DNA from: Blepharisma stoltei
Taxonomy: Eukaryota > Ciliophora > Heterotrichea > Heterotrichida > Blepharismidae
NCBI GenBank assembly: GCA_914767885.1
Contig: CAJZBQ010000040.1
Coordinates: 496,001-560,000, forward strand
Reading direction: 5' to 3'
Length of the DNA stretch: 64,000 nt
The notes beneath the pieces were generated by a model, which was given only the letters and a program-made list of their open reading frames with translations, ran no database searches and was not told the origin of the DNA. A program made the translations under genes and the position numbers. Of this stretch, positions 10,345 through 19,976 are shown in pieces (the stretch's first letter is position 1; every line of letters starts with the position of its first letter).

Positions 10345-10719
10345 ATGGAATCAGAAATGTGTAGGAACTGCAGAGTATTTTACGGGTGCCTTGGAGGACT
10401 CTGCTCCCAATGTCACAAGAAAGAAGCCTTGAAGAAAGAAGCTACCGACGTAGTGACGACATTAGCTCAGGTCGCTTCAGCAGTAGTTCTCCCTACAGAG
10501 CCAGCACCTCAACAGCCAGTACAAGACCGAAGCCGCTGCTTTACCTGCAACAAGAGAGTTGGACCACTTTCCTTCACCTGCAAATGTCAATATTCCTTCT
10601 GTGCGAGACACCGACTGCCTGAAGAGCACAATTGTACTTTCGATCATAAAAGCCATGGAATTCGAAAACTTTCTGAAGATAACCCACTCGTAGTGGCTGA
10701 AAAATTCAATAAGCTTTAG
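10345..10719 (+). CDS. A20/AN1 zinc-finger protein
   Basis: 124-aa uninterrupted gene. The N-terminal A20-like finger is CRNCRVFYGCLGGLCSQC (residues 6-23), followed by a Lys-rich and Pro/Ala-rich linker. A C-terminal AN1 finger (residues ~65-102) has the Cys/His series CFTC, CKCQYSFCARHRL and HNC. Proteins with this pair bind ubiquitin and act in stress responses or proteasome delivery (the stress-associated protein class). Stop TAG. Size and architecture match the family; the A20 part is somewhat divergent. Confidence 0.92.
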   Translation: MESEMCRNCRVFYGCLGGLCSQCHKKEALKKEATDVVTTLAQVASAVVLPTEPAPQQPVQDRSRCFTCNKRVGPLSFTCKCQYSFCARHRLPEEHNCTFDHKSHGIRKLSEDNPLVVAEKFNKL

Positions 10720-11180
10720 GCATAGTCTATTACCTTAACACTTGACATTGATTAAATGACTTCTCTAGGAATTTAATTAACGTTTATGTTTAGCGTCTGA
10801 CAAGTAATTTATTGACAATTTTGAACTTCCCACAAAACGAATGAGTTTATTAGAGTTTAAATTACAGAAATATGTAAAAAAATTTTGAAAATTTGTGAAG
10901 AAGAATAAAATGTAACCTTCATAAGCTTGGCTGGGCTGAAATAATTTTCATTTAAATTTTCCCCAGTTTTATTCATGGAATAATTATTTTTAAAAATATT
11001 GGATAATTCATCAGATTTTTGCCAATGAAAAATCAAGACAGGATTTTGGCTTGAGTATTTATAGAAGCTTGATATAATTAAAAGAGTCTAAAATTTCGCA
11101 AATTTTAGTTTGAAAAGAGTTATAAATAGAGCTCAATAATATCAAAAATAACTAAAATTAAGCTAATTGTGAGAAGGGAT
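10720..11180. other. AT-rich intergenic spacer
   Basis: About 460 bp between two convergent genes. AT-rich; I see no gene, RNA or repeat unit. Confidence 0.5.
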
Positions 11181-11651
11181 TTAGATAATAAACTTATAGA
11201 CCGGAGGATGCTGATCAATAACTTCTGTCCCTTTGGTTACCACGAAATGTCCCTCACTAGGTGCAGCGGCTTCTCTTTTAAGCTCGCTTGTCCTTCCTTC
11301 GTTTCTAGCCTTTTCATTATCAATGACTCTTGCTAAAAATTCCTCCCTGCATCTGCTTTTAGTCAAATGTTCAGGCCTTACGTTGATTCTTTTCTTGATA
11401 ATTCTATTTCTTACTTGTTTATTGACAATCACGCCAATCCCATGAACACTAACATTGAAGACTTTCCCTGTTTTTCCATGGTAAAACTTGTATGGCATTC
11501 CTTTGTGGACTGAGCCATCAACTTTGATATCGACATAGTCGCCCCTTTGGAAGGCTACCATAGTGCGAGAAAGAGGAACTGGACCGTGTCTTCTGAATGG
11601 CTTTGAAAACAGATCTCTGGTCTTAGCTCTGTATCCCTTATGGTGTGGCAT
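11181..11651 (-). CDS. RPL21: 60S ribosomal protein eL21 (RPL21)
   Basis: Uninterrupted 156-aa protein with family features throughout: MPHHKGYRAKTRDLFSKPFR at the start, GDYVDIKVDGSVHKGMPYK, the KTGKVFNVSVHGIGVIVNKQ segment and RPEHLTKSRCREEFL. It is a structural protein of the large cytosolic ribosomal subunit. No IES or intron. Stop TAA. Confidence 0.97.
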   Translation of the reverse strand: MPHHKGYRAKTRDLFSKPFRRHGPVPLSRTMVAFQRGDYVDIKVDGSVHKGMPYKFYHGKTGKVFNVSVHGIGVIVNKQVRNRIIKKRINVRPEHLTKSRCREEFLARVIDNEKARNEGRTSELKREAAAPSEGHFVVTKGTEVIDQHPPVYKFII

Positions 11652-11741
11652 TTTAGTTTACAATAATGGCAAAAGTTATTCTAATAAGCAGAATTGGGAT
11701 TTTTTAAGGAGATTTACTAACTTATTTATATTTTTTGAATT

Positions 11742-13226
11742 TTAAAGTGCATTTATCGGTACTTTAAAATAAGAAATTCCATTTGACTCAGGATCAGGGA
11801 GTTCTCCATTTCTTAGATTCACAAGTAAAGATTCCATGATAAGTTTTGGAAGTTTTAAGATTGCATCTCTGCCTTTTCTCCATTGCACAAAAGCTTCTTT
11901 GCTTGTTCCCAAATTTAAATGTGTGTTATTCTTTTTTTCTTCCCCCATTGTAGACTCCCATGCAAACCCCTTTTTTCGGTGCCGTAGTCATGCCCAACAA
12001 ATACTCTATACTCGTCTGGAAGTTCGAAGAGATTTCTGATGGACTGATAAAGAACATCTGCAGAACCTCCTGGAAAATCGCACCTTGCTGTTCCAAAATC
12101 TGGCATAAATATAGTGTCGCCAGTGAATACAGCATCACCTATAACATAAACCATACATGCTGGAGTATGGCCAGGGCTATGTATTGCTTTGAAAGGCAAA
12201 TTTCCAATATTAAACGATTCTCCATGCTTTATCAATTTATTAAACTGAGATCCATCAGTTCTGAAGTTAGAAAGATTAAATAATCTTGAAAATTGAGTCT
12301 GGACTGATTCATTCATTCATTATTATAGAGAAGCTCCTGGCAAGCTTGAAAAGCATTTTACATTAATGCTTCCTACTCGCTAGTCTGATTCCACAGCCTT
12401 AGGCTTGCGTTGCTCCCTCTGGAATAGACCTGAACTTGCTGCCCGGAGGTAGAGACGCTGGATCACCGTGCCTTATGTCGACGAGGCTGCCTTTCCCGAA
12501 AATTCGAAAAGCGAATTTCCTGGTCAGGTTATTGCTCAGATGTAATGATAGCCCAGGGCATAACTCCCGATATTGAGCTGGGAAAATGTCCGGACGACCA
12601 AACAAATGCACTTTGGCCCTGCTAGGCTATCCCTTTCCAACTTCCAAGTTTCATCCTCCGTGGGGTAAAATCTTGCCCTGGATATGAGCCTATGTCGGCT
12701 AGTCCGACATTGCACTCCACTAGATCAAGTAAAGCGTGGGCCGGATACACATAACTAACGCTGCTCTCCCTTCCACAAGGTTCTCAGACTCTCGTACGGC
12801 TACAGGTGTTAAGAGGGCAGGCTGGTTCGCCACACCATATTTTATTTATGAATCTGGACTGCAGTTACATTAAATCCAATAGCTGTTTTAGCTGATGGAA
12901 AAGCATTTTTTATAATTTTAGCTCCGGTGAGATGGTCCGCATGAACATGAGTTTCGAAATATAAAAGGATCAAGATTATTCATCTTGATTTCTGCAATCA
13001 CAGAGTCGGCATGAATAGTTCTAGTTCTATGGCCTACTTGATCATAGTCTAGTACAGGATCAATAACCGCACACTTTCCAGTTTCAGGACAAGATACAAC
13101 ATATGTAGCTGTGTTTGTGTCATTATGGAATAAGCACTGCACTTTTGGCTTCATCAAGGCAGATGAAAATGTGCGATTTATATAGCCTTTGGCTATTGAT
13201 GCAAAGAATAAGGTTTTTGAAAACAT
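11742..13226 (-). CDS. ETHE1/Blh-like metallo-beta-lactamase-fold hydrolase, disrupted
   Basis: Family members are iron-dependent persulfide dioxygenases or related MBL-fold hydrolases. Visible motifs are HVHADH (residues ~95-100), [21 protein letters not shown] and FVGHDYG, so all metal-site motifs are present. The first 25 residues ([20 protein letters not shown]) resemble a mitochondrial presequence. Removing the retroposon (one 555-nt duplication unit) leaves 930 nt, but two single-base frameshifts remain: an extra T before the FETHVHADH motif (near 12962) and a missing A in the A-run near 11975. They cancel in length (309 aa overall). These could be assembly errors at homopolymers or real lesions. 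Stop TAA. Confidence 0.82.
12307..12848 (-). mobile_element. SINE-like retroposon in the MBL-fold gene (~540 bp)
   Basis: Flanked by near-identical direct repeats TGAGTCTGGACTG (12294-12306) and TGAATCTGGACTG (12849-12861). On the minus strand it starts CATAAATAAAATATGG and ends in a tandem AATGAATGAATGAA tail, a retroposition hallmark. It is much more GC-rich than its host. Removing one repeat unit gives [15 protein letters not shown], which fits the enzyme family. Confidence 0.82.
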
Positions 13227-13595
13227 TTTTTATAACCATTTTAATAGTTCAGTGAAATCAGAAAATGAAAAATGGTTTTATCTAATTTTATTTCAAAGTA
13301 TTCGCTGATATTCTGGTAGAAATTTGTATTAGATAAACTTAGTAGGATAAAATAAGCTTGGAATTGATATTATAATTTAAGACTGAGTAAAATTTTATCT
13401 TGAAATTAAGATAGTTTATATTTTGGCTATTCGCATGAAAGACATTAAAACTGTTTATATTTGTAATCAATCTAAAATTATGTTTTCTGGATAATAAAAA
13501 TTTTTAAGTTATTTTGAAATAATATGATTAGTAATATATTAGGACATATTAAAATAAAGTTTAGACGCAATATCTTAGATTTAATTAATGATCTA
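13227..13595. other. AT-rich intergenic spacer
   Basis: About 370 bp between two minus-strand genes; AT-rich, with nothing recognisable. Confidence 0.5.
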
Positions 13596-14591
13596 TTAAG
13601 CCTCTCTAATTTTTTCTAATATAATGTGATGAGAATAGGAAGCTGCTATAGGCTTATTTTCAACAACTTCTGCTCTTATCATGCTGAGTATCTGATTTAT
13701 TAAATTTTGGATTTCTTCTTTTGGATACTTTGCACCTAAATGCATGCCGCAATATATCTCAAAAATTTTCTTCCAAAACAGCACAACCCCTTCTGCGTAT
13801 TTATCAATATCCCCATCGTTTTCGAAGTCTTCTAAATGTGGCATTTTCACAAAAACTTCTTTATAGCTGACCTGCCTATATAGATGCTGCACCCCATTTA
13901 TTGCATTCTCGACTTCAGCTCTTGTCCTGAAATGAGTTCCGATTGAAATATTTGCAAACTCTGGTGGAGCGATATTATTCGAAATAACGTTTTTCGCAAC
14001 TTTATTTATTATATCAAAGATATTGTTTTGAGGCAGAGTTCCCATGACATCAAAATAAATCCTTCCTCCGGGAATTAATTCAGCGTGCTTAATTGTTAAG
14101 CAGTTTTGCAACTCTTTTAGAGCTCCCTGAATTCTTTGCTCTTTTATAGTCTCATCAGATGAAAGTGAAGGAAATATATGGTCAGGAGCAGGCTGCTTTG
14201 AAGGAAAAGCGCTTAAAAGGTGGGAAATATATTGAAGAGAAATTGAGTTATTTGGATAAATCTGTTTCATATGATTCCCTGGACTGAAGTATGTAAACAC
14301 GTTTGAGAGCTTTGCAAAACTTTCTGGCTCAGATTCGTGGTATTTAATCATTTCAGAATAGTTATATGAAGGAATGTCCGCTCTGAAAATTTCTACTGGA
14401 GTGTTAGAGTAGTTTCTAAAGTCTTTAATAATTCTTGAAAGAGGGAGTAGTGAAAACCTGCCAGCTTCTAAGTGATAATCTGCAATTTTAAGAATAGGAT
14501 TTAATAGTTCGATTTCTCTTAAGGTTTCACAGACTTCTTCTGTTCCAGAAAGTGCAAACTTTGTTAGCCAATGTGATCTATGAGGAATCAT
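13596..14591 (-). CDS. SABATH-like SAM-dependent carboxyl methyltransferase (tentative)
   Basis: 331-aa uninterrupted frame. Residues ~112-135 (NNSISLQYISHLLSAFPSKQ) resemble the SABATH substrate-pocket region, and ELIPGGRIYFDVMGTLPQNN matches the family's LVPGG-strand after the Rossmann core. A helical C-terminal cap follows. The N-terminus (MIPHRSHWLTKFALSGTEEV) lacks an obvious SAM-binding Asp/Gly motif, so a degenerate or divergent methyltransferase is possible. SABATH enzymes methylate carboxyl groups of small metabolites in plants and some protists. Family call moderate, substrate unknown. Confidence 0.5.
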   Translation of the reverse strand: MIPHRSHWLTKFALSGTEEVCETLREIELLNPILKIADYHLEAGRFSLLPLSRIIKDFRNYSNTPVEIFRADIPSYNYSEMIKYHESEPESFAKLSNVFTYFSPGNHMKQIYPNNSISLQYISHLLSAFPSKQPAPDHIFPSLSSDETIKEQRIQGALKELQNCLTIKHAELIPGGRIYFDVMGTLPQNNIFDIINKVAKNVISNNIAPPEFANISIGTHFRTRAEVENAINGVQHLYRQVSYKEVFVKMPHLEDFENDGDIDKYAEGVVLFWKKIFEIYCGMHLGAKYPKEEIQNLINQILSMIRAEVVENKPIAASYSHHIILEKIREA

Positions 14592-14734
14592 AAAAATGAT
14601 TGTTATTAAAGATTAATAAATTTCAGCCTATAAGTTATTAATAAACGAAAAGCTTTAAAAAGATTTCACATGCTATTTTAGTCAGCAGCTATGCTACTTT
14701 AAAGTAGTTTCTAATAATGTAATGCTAATATGCA

Positions 14735-15126
14735 TTCCTCCTTGTAGGGTTGGGGGAGAAACACCACTAAATGCTCTTCGTCCTTAGGGACTCCGGCATA
14801 CACCCTCCTCGCTCCCGCAGGGAAGGGATGCACTCATATCGTCTTGGCTTCCATTTCTTCTGGAGCCAAAATAATCAACAGCCCCAAAAGAATGATAAGT
14901 TTATCGAGCAGGACTCAAGGAGTGACATCTATCTAACAAGAAACTGGAATTTCGACCCTAGTGGTGGGCGTCCTAGGAATCAACTCCAAGTGGCTTGGTA
15001 AAACCAGTCATCATACATATAGGATTACCTATCCCTTTTTGCCTAAATCCCCAACATGGGCTATTGACTGCTGCTGAAGAAATAGGGTCAAGAGTTGGGG
15101 TGGTTTATCGATACCATATTATGTAT
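14735..15126 (-). mobile_element. SINE-like retroposon (intergenic)
   Basis: The minus strand from about 15126 reads ATAATATGGTATCGATAAAC, then CTTGACCCTATTTCTTCAGC. This parallels the 5' part of the element at 46818-47269 (CTCGACCCTATTTCTTCAAC). Its far end also parallels that element's end. One internal block near 14935-14985 (GAAACTGGAATTTCGACCC) is in the opposite orientation relative to the rest. No clear target duplication. Confidence 0.6.
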
Positions 15127-15140
15127 ACAGCAGTTGCTAA

Positions 15141-15282
15141 CTTCCCCCCCTCCGTGAGTGAAGAAAAATATTGGAAAAATCGCTATTTTTTGCCCAAAGG
15201 CCCACCCTCCGTGAGTGAACAAAGATTTTTTATGAAAAAAAAATTTAACCATTTTTTTGCTCACTCACGGAGGGGGGAGTAA
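15141..15282 (+). mobile_element. Short family-A MITE (142 bp)
   Basis: TAA duplication (15138-15140 and 15280-15282). Has outer and inner copies of the CTCCGTGAGTGAA motif at the left and one inverted copy at the right; nearly the whole AT-rich core is missing. It looks like an internal deletion derivative of the ~390-bp form. Confidence 0.88.
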
Positions 15283-15299
15283 TAAAAAAAGGTTATATG

Positions 15300-15800
15300 C
15301 CCATTTTTTAATTTTGTATATAATGAAATACTGGATAGCTGTTTAATAAACATGGTAATCATCCAAAATTGCAAAATACGTTAACTCACCGATAAAAGCC
15401 ACTCTGCATGGCAAACAAAAAATTTTTTAAATATAAAAAATTTATGAAAAAATATATTTGATATTTTAGCGATATTAATTATAATGAAATCTTTAATTAA
15501 TATACTGTTTAAACAGCTTGCATTTTAAAACATAAATTTTTCAAATTAATTTAATTTAGGATTTTTATTTAAATTTGAAGATAAAATAATTGCATGCAAA
15601 TTTGAAAATAAGTTTTCGTGTGAGAGAAAGTAAATTCGTAAAAATATATGTTTAATCGCATGATTTTTATTTTAATTTTTTTATTTTTATTGCTTTCATT
15701 AATCTTATTTAAGCCAAAAATATCCATCTCGATTTTTTAATTATGCTTTAGATCAATTATAAAACGCATTTTTACTAATTAATTAGAAATACATATATTT
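15300..15800. mobile_element. Decayed family-A MITE core and AT-rich spacer
   Basis: The segment near 15450-15580 (ATATTAATTATAATGAAATC, then AAACAGCTTGCATTTTAAAA) matches the family-A core in the orientation of 8744-9134. No end motifs survive. The remainder up to 15856 is plain AT-rich spacer. Confidence 0.5.
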
Positions 15801-15856
15801 AAAAGGATTTACTGGATTATTTATAATTACGTTGACATGCATTGATACAATTTAGT

Positions 15857-16192
15857 TTATTGGTATGATCTTTTTAATAGACTCATTACTTTTTGATTCC
15901 TATTGAAAAGCTGGCTGCTAGCCTTTATATAAAGAGTTCGTTTAATTTTTTCGGTGCTTAAGCAATTTGTCGATATTTTATGATAAGAAATACTTATCAT
16001 TCCTGATTCTTCTAAATCTGGATCGACTTCACTGATTTTGAATAAATTCTTTTCGACCTTAATAAATTCTGTTGCCTTTTCACAATTTCCTAGAATTTGG
16101 ATAAGGTTTTCTGTTTTCTTGTTTTTTTCTGTTAATTTATCAGATTTATTTCTGATAATCTTAACTTTACCTATAGAACCTGTGCATCCCAT
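15857..16192 (-). CDS. Small putatively lipid-anchored protein, function unknown
   Basis: 111-aa uninterrupted frame starting MGCTGSIGKVKIIRNK. Gly2, Cys3 and a basic stretch are what N-myristoylation plus palmitoylation need, so membrane attachment is likely. The rest is Lys/Glu/Ile-rich with no domain I recognise. Its start lies only 17 bp from a short plus-strand frame. Stop TAG. Confidence 0.6.
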   Translation of the reverse strand: MGCTGSIGKVKIIRNKSDKLTEKNKKTENLIQILGNCEKATEFIKVEKNLFKISEVDPDLEESGMISISYHKISTNCLSTEKIKRTLYIKASSQLFNRNQKVMSLLKRSYQ

Positions 16193-16209
16193 TTTTTGAT
16201 AATAAAAGT

Positions 16210-16742
16210 ATGGTGAATTTTTCTACTGAACTCCATGCTGCCATAATAATAATAAAATGGAATGTATATGAAATTTCTCTAGGAAGGTCTTCTTTGAGTG
16301 GAGAAGGGTCAGTGGCATCACTAGTTTCTGCTAACTCCCCCCCCCCCTCCGTGAGTGAACAAAAAAATTTTGTTCACTCACGGAGGGGGGTTAATTTTTT
16401 TTTTTTAAAACAATTTATATATATAAATTCTCTAAAAAATATTTTTTTTCGAAATTTTAAAAAAATCCTAATTCGCAAAAATTGGAAAGCAAATATTAAT
16501 TTAATTTATAAAATTTATGTTTTAAAACGCAATTCGTTTAAAATTAAACAGAATTAGCTCTAGATTTCATTATACTAATTATCATTTATATATCAATTTT
16601 TTTTTTCCATAAAAAATTTTTGTTCACTCACGGAGGGTGGGTTTTAGGGCAAAAAATAGCGATTTTTCTAATGTTTTTGTTCACTCACGGAGGGGGGGGG
16701 GAGTAAGTCTCTATTTAATTCAGAGAGAACGCATTAAACATT
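16210..16742 (+). CDS. Possible 51-aa micro-protein split by a MITE
   Basis: An ATG at 16210 opens a frame (MVNFSTELHAAIIIIKW...) that is interrupted by a complete family-A MITE. TAA-bounded removal continues it in frame to SLFNSERTH and TAA. No family is recognisable, and so short a frame could arise by chance, so this is weak. A 15-base segment (TGAACTCCATGCTGC) recurs at 16223-16237 and 16780-16794 around the locus. Confidence 0.25.
16335..16706 (-). mobile_element. Family-A MITE (372 bp)
   Basis: TAA duplication (16332-16334 and 16704-16706). The head-to-head motif pair is at the left, and the 57-bp-spaced pair is at the right, inverted relative to 8744-9134. By eye it is very similar to 58900-59294, suggesting recent amplification. 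Confidence 0.93.
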
Positions 16743-17141
16743 ATAAATACTTATATAACTTGCGATTTGTAACTTTGAACTCCATGCTGCTAGAATAGTT
16801 TTATTCTCCAAAAGTTGGATACATAAAAAATTCTTGTTAATTTATTTGCTTTAGTGCTATCTAAGAAATACTTATGAATCTAACTATAATTAAAGTAAAA
16901 CTTATTTGAATTACTACCTATGTGCTTAGTTGAATAGAAAGAATAAAATTTTTTGGAAATAGTCATTTTATTCGATAAACTATTGCTATACATTGTTTTA
17001 TATTTTAAAGAATTTTAAAAAAAATAAGGCACTAGTTCATTTGTTTTTATAAGAATAATGTATTAAAATATTAAAATCCTATGAAGAACTATAAATCTTA
17101 TTTCACTTTGATAAAATTTGCGATCTTAACACAAATCGTTC
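16743..17141. other. AT-rich spacer
   Basis: About 400 bp of AT-rich sequence; nothing recognisable apart from the repeated TGAACTCCATGCTGC at 16780-16794. Confidence 0.4.
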
Positions 17142-17317
17142 TATAGAGGTTTCCTCTATATAGCGCTAAAAGCGCAGACATTTTCCCAGGAGCTTTCCAA
17201 GTTCGTCGGACCAAATCGCTTTTTGGTCCGACCAAGGCATTGATTTGGTGCAACCTACCGATAAATTCCGATCAGAATTTATCGGCCTTACAGCGCCAAA
17301 CATAGGAAACTTCTATA
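17142..17317. repeat. 176-bp inverted-repeat element with internal hairpins
   Basis: Outer imperfect inverted repeats start TATAGAGGTTTCCTCTATA and end (complement) TATAGAAGTTTCCTATG. Inside are two strong hairpins, TCGGACCAAA/TTTGGTCCGA (17206-17231) and CCGATAAATTC/GAATTTATCGG (17258-17285), plus a small one at 17163-17175. It has TA edges. Either a compact MITE or a structured-RNA locus. Confidence 0.75.
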
Positions 17318-17379
17318 TCTTTTATTAAAATGAATGTGAATAACTATTATCACTATTTAAACTTATAACAAAAAAATCA

Positions 17380-17825
17380 ATTTTCAGGAGCCAGAGGCCC
17401 TCATTCCCTTTAATAATACCTTATAGCTTGCTTGTCAGTCTGCACATGGCTCTTGCGCTGCACTAATCCTTTGAGATGAGGCCCTGCACTCACCCTCAAA
17501 ATCAGAAGGTTTATGTCGACTGGAAAATTCAAAAATTTAAATTTTCTGGGGAATCATTTGCTAAAATATAAACTCAAAGCCTAGGATGTATGCTGGATGA
17601 GTGTTCTTATTGTTGGGAAAATCCTCCAGAACTAGTTGGAGAACCTTAAAAGCTCCTTATCTCCTTTTTCCATAAGGAAAAACCTGTAGTACTCAGACCC
17701 ACCTGTGCCAGTAAAACCTAGAGGATGCACGCATCAAAAGCTAAACTCCTTTCTCAAGGAATGACCCTGAACGCCGCTAAAGGAGTTAAAAGGGCGGTTG
17801 ATCCACCACCACCACCACAAACGCG
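17380..17825 (-). mobile_element. SINE-like retroposon, degraded
   Basis: A GC-richer block sharing short motifs with the 12307-12848 copy: TTTATGTCGACTGGAAAATTC parallels CTTATGTCGACGAGG...GAAAATTC, and AGGGCGGTTGATCC parallels AGGGCAGGCTGG. A (CCA)n run lies at 17806-17818. I find no target duplication, so the boundaries are approximate. Confidence 0.5.
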
Positions 17826-18021
17826 AATAACCAGCTCTATAAAGCTCATGACATAAAATCTTTCTGGGACATCAAGTTTACCAAATGCCTTATGTTAATG
17901 TGCAGAATGTACTATTGCTCTCAAGACTTCTTTGCTTTGATCTCTGTTCAAAAGTCCTTCTTGCCTCGAATCAGATAGTGTAAAAATATTTTAGCCCATT
18001 TTCTGTTATATAGCATTCCAA

Positions 18022-18443
18022 TAATAAAATGGCATTCGGTTCGAGAGAAATTAGCTTTGCTAATTTTCTCTCCCTCATGGAATTTTATTATTAGGGTTAG
18101 GTTTTCACTCGCGAACTTCTGGACAGCAATAGCGGTTTAACTTTGGGGATAACCAAAGGAACCACTCCTCAGTCCACTCAAGATCTCGGGCTTTTACCTC
18201 TCAGCACATCCCCACGGGAGGATGACCCTTAGGCGGAACACGCGCAGGAGCTGAGTCGAGCGACAAGGGCGACGGCAACGCGCCGGGTGAGACGTGCAGC
18301 AAGGCCGGTGAAGCAGGAGTTGATAGAAGGCTTGGACGGGGCTGACCCGTGCCAAGATGGCTCGCCTACGTCATCAGTTTTGCCATAGCCCCTTTTGGGC
18401 TGCGGCACTAGACACCTTAAACACCAGATAATTAAGTAAGTAA
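18022..18443 (+). mobile_element. SINE-like retroposon (422 bp), perfect 17-bp TSD
   Basis: Flanked by identical GTTATATAGCATTCCAA repeats (18005-18021 and 18444-18460). Starts TAATAAAATGGCATTCGG and ends in a TAAGTAAGTAA tail. Closely related to 61110-61528: both have GGTTCGAG followed by AAATTAGCTTTGCTAATTTT near the 5' end. The GGTTCGA resembles a pol III B box, but I see no matching A box. Confidence 0.9.
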
Positions 18444-18460
18444 GTTATATAGCATTCCAA

Positions 18461-19255
18461 ATAGATCCTTTACTTTCCTTTTTTAAGTTCGCTGACAAAA
18501 TGTTTTTTGCATCTACTGGTTATAATGTGCAAAGGTCTTGGTATCGGTGTCTGTTTAAGTATAATTCTGCTTCTCCTACGAGGGAGGGCTTTTTAAAAGA
18601 TGGTGAGCAGAGTAATACCAAAAGTGACTAGTAGTTGTACTAGGCTAAGGCAAGTGGGTCTAGCCATTTTAAAAAGTCTGGGTGGTTTTTTTTCCTTGCT
18701 CCAGGATTGATAAACCAAAGACACAAAGTCAGTTAATAGTACGCATACGCCTGAAAAAGGCAAGGTCATTCAGAAGGACGCATTGGGCGTTTCCCTCTCA
18801 TCCTAAGCATAATAATAATATTAGCTTTTATCGCACCCGAGGTGCCTTAATTCTTTAATTTTCCAATGAATTCTTTTGGTATCATCTATTTCATTTATCT
18901 GATTCTTCTTCATTTTTGTCTTATTCCTTATTTCTTCATAATTTTTATTTTTCACAACTGTTTTTAACTAGTGATTGACAACTTCATCATCTGTTTCATT
19001 TTTGGGTATTTCTTCAATTTCTTCAGTTTGACTTCTTTTCAGCCCGCCATATTTTTAACCACTTTTTGCGGGCAAATTCAAGTACCACACTGTATTTCAA
19101 TTTTCCCCTCTAATCTTCTCTGACCAAGTTTTTCTTGCTTTATTTCTATTTTCACTTAATTTTCTAATTTTTTCATCTTTTTCTTTTCTTTTTTCTATTT
19201 TTCCAAGCTCTTCAGGACTTCCACAGCATCCTTCATCATTATAGTCTTCGTCTAT
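18461..19255. other. Repeat-like, gene-poor stretch
   Basis: 18590-18850 is GC-richer and looks like a worn mobile-element fragment. 18850-19250 reads on the minus strand as broken Lys/Glu-rich frames (for example EEIEEIPKNETDDEV) with stops between. Possibly degraded coding sequence, but no family is recognisable. Confidence 0.3.
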
Positions 19256-19645
19256 CTAGTAATCCTCATCTATCGCATAAATAGCAATGTCAGCGAATGC
19301 AAGCCCTGAATCATCTTCATAATCTTCATCTACATCTTCATCTTCATCTACATCCTCATCTTTATGTACCTCGCCAAATATAGCCTTCATCATCTCGAAC
19401 ATAGTCAATATTGCTTCTTCATGTAACTCCTCTTTCAAGCAATAGAGAGAAAGCCATATCAGCATCTCCTCTGCACAGCCTAGCGCTTCAGTTGCAGCTT
19501 CTATTTCAAAGCCTAGGTTCACGAGTGCTGAGATCTTTGCGAAACTGCCACAGTTGTCTGCCATATTGGATGCAGAACAAAGATTATTCATCCTAAGCAT
19601 AAACAGACTAAGAGATTCCTTTGCCGCAGAGCTAGACCCAGACAT
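19256..19645 (-). CDS. Acidic-tailed protein, possibly germline-limited
   Basis: 129-aa frame: MSGSSSAAKESLSLFMLRMN, a helical Ala/Leu/Glu-rich middle, then an acidic repeat (DEDVDEDEDVDEDYEDD) and a short tail. GC content is higher than in the neighbouring genes, and it lies among repeats with broken coding-like sequence just downstream. It could be a fragment of a mobile-element protein. No domain identified. Confidence 0.35.
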   Translation of the reverse strand: MSGSSSAAKESLSLFMLRMNNLCSASNMADNCGSFAKISALVNLGFEIEAATEALGCAEEMLIWLSLYCLKEELHEEAILTMFEMMKAIFGEVHKDEDVDEDEDVDEDYEDDSGLAFADIAIYAIDEDY

Positions 19646-19976
19646 CGTCGGGTGAGTCTCCCAAAAATCATGGCATTACACTAAAGCCATTGCTAGGGCA
19701 AAGTGGGGGTTGCACTGATCCCCAAAGACCCAAAATAACTTAATTAGCAATCAATCTATGAGGTAGCTAGTAACTTCTTGGTTTCTTATTGCCATTTCTG
19801 ATACACTCTCCTATAATGAAAAATTATAAATAAAATTTCTAATGATATATATCTTATTTATTTTAAAAATTATAAAATAAAAGCGATTGTATAAATTTAT
19901 CTTTAATTTTGATAAAAATACTTATTACTATTTATCTCTAAAATTCATAATTCACATAAGTTATCATTTCCTCTAT
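19646..19976. other. Intergenic spacer
   Basis: About 330 bp; the first ~100 bp is GC-richer and continues the repeat-like zone, the rest is AT-rich. Nothing else seen. Confidence 0.4.

Noticed and set aside
12955-12970. A short intron as the cause of the frame change before the HVHADH motif.
   Set aside because: No GT...AG pair of 15-16 nt is present there; a one-base homopolymer difference explains the shift more simply.
13420-13600. Possible small gene between the MBL-fold and SABATH-like genes.
   Set aside because: Only short AT-rich frames without similarity or normal codon composition.
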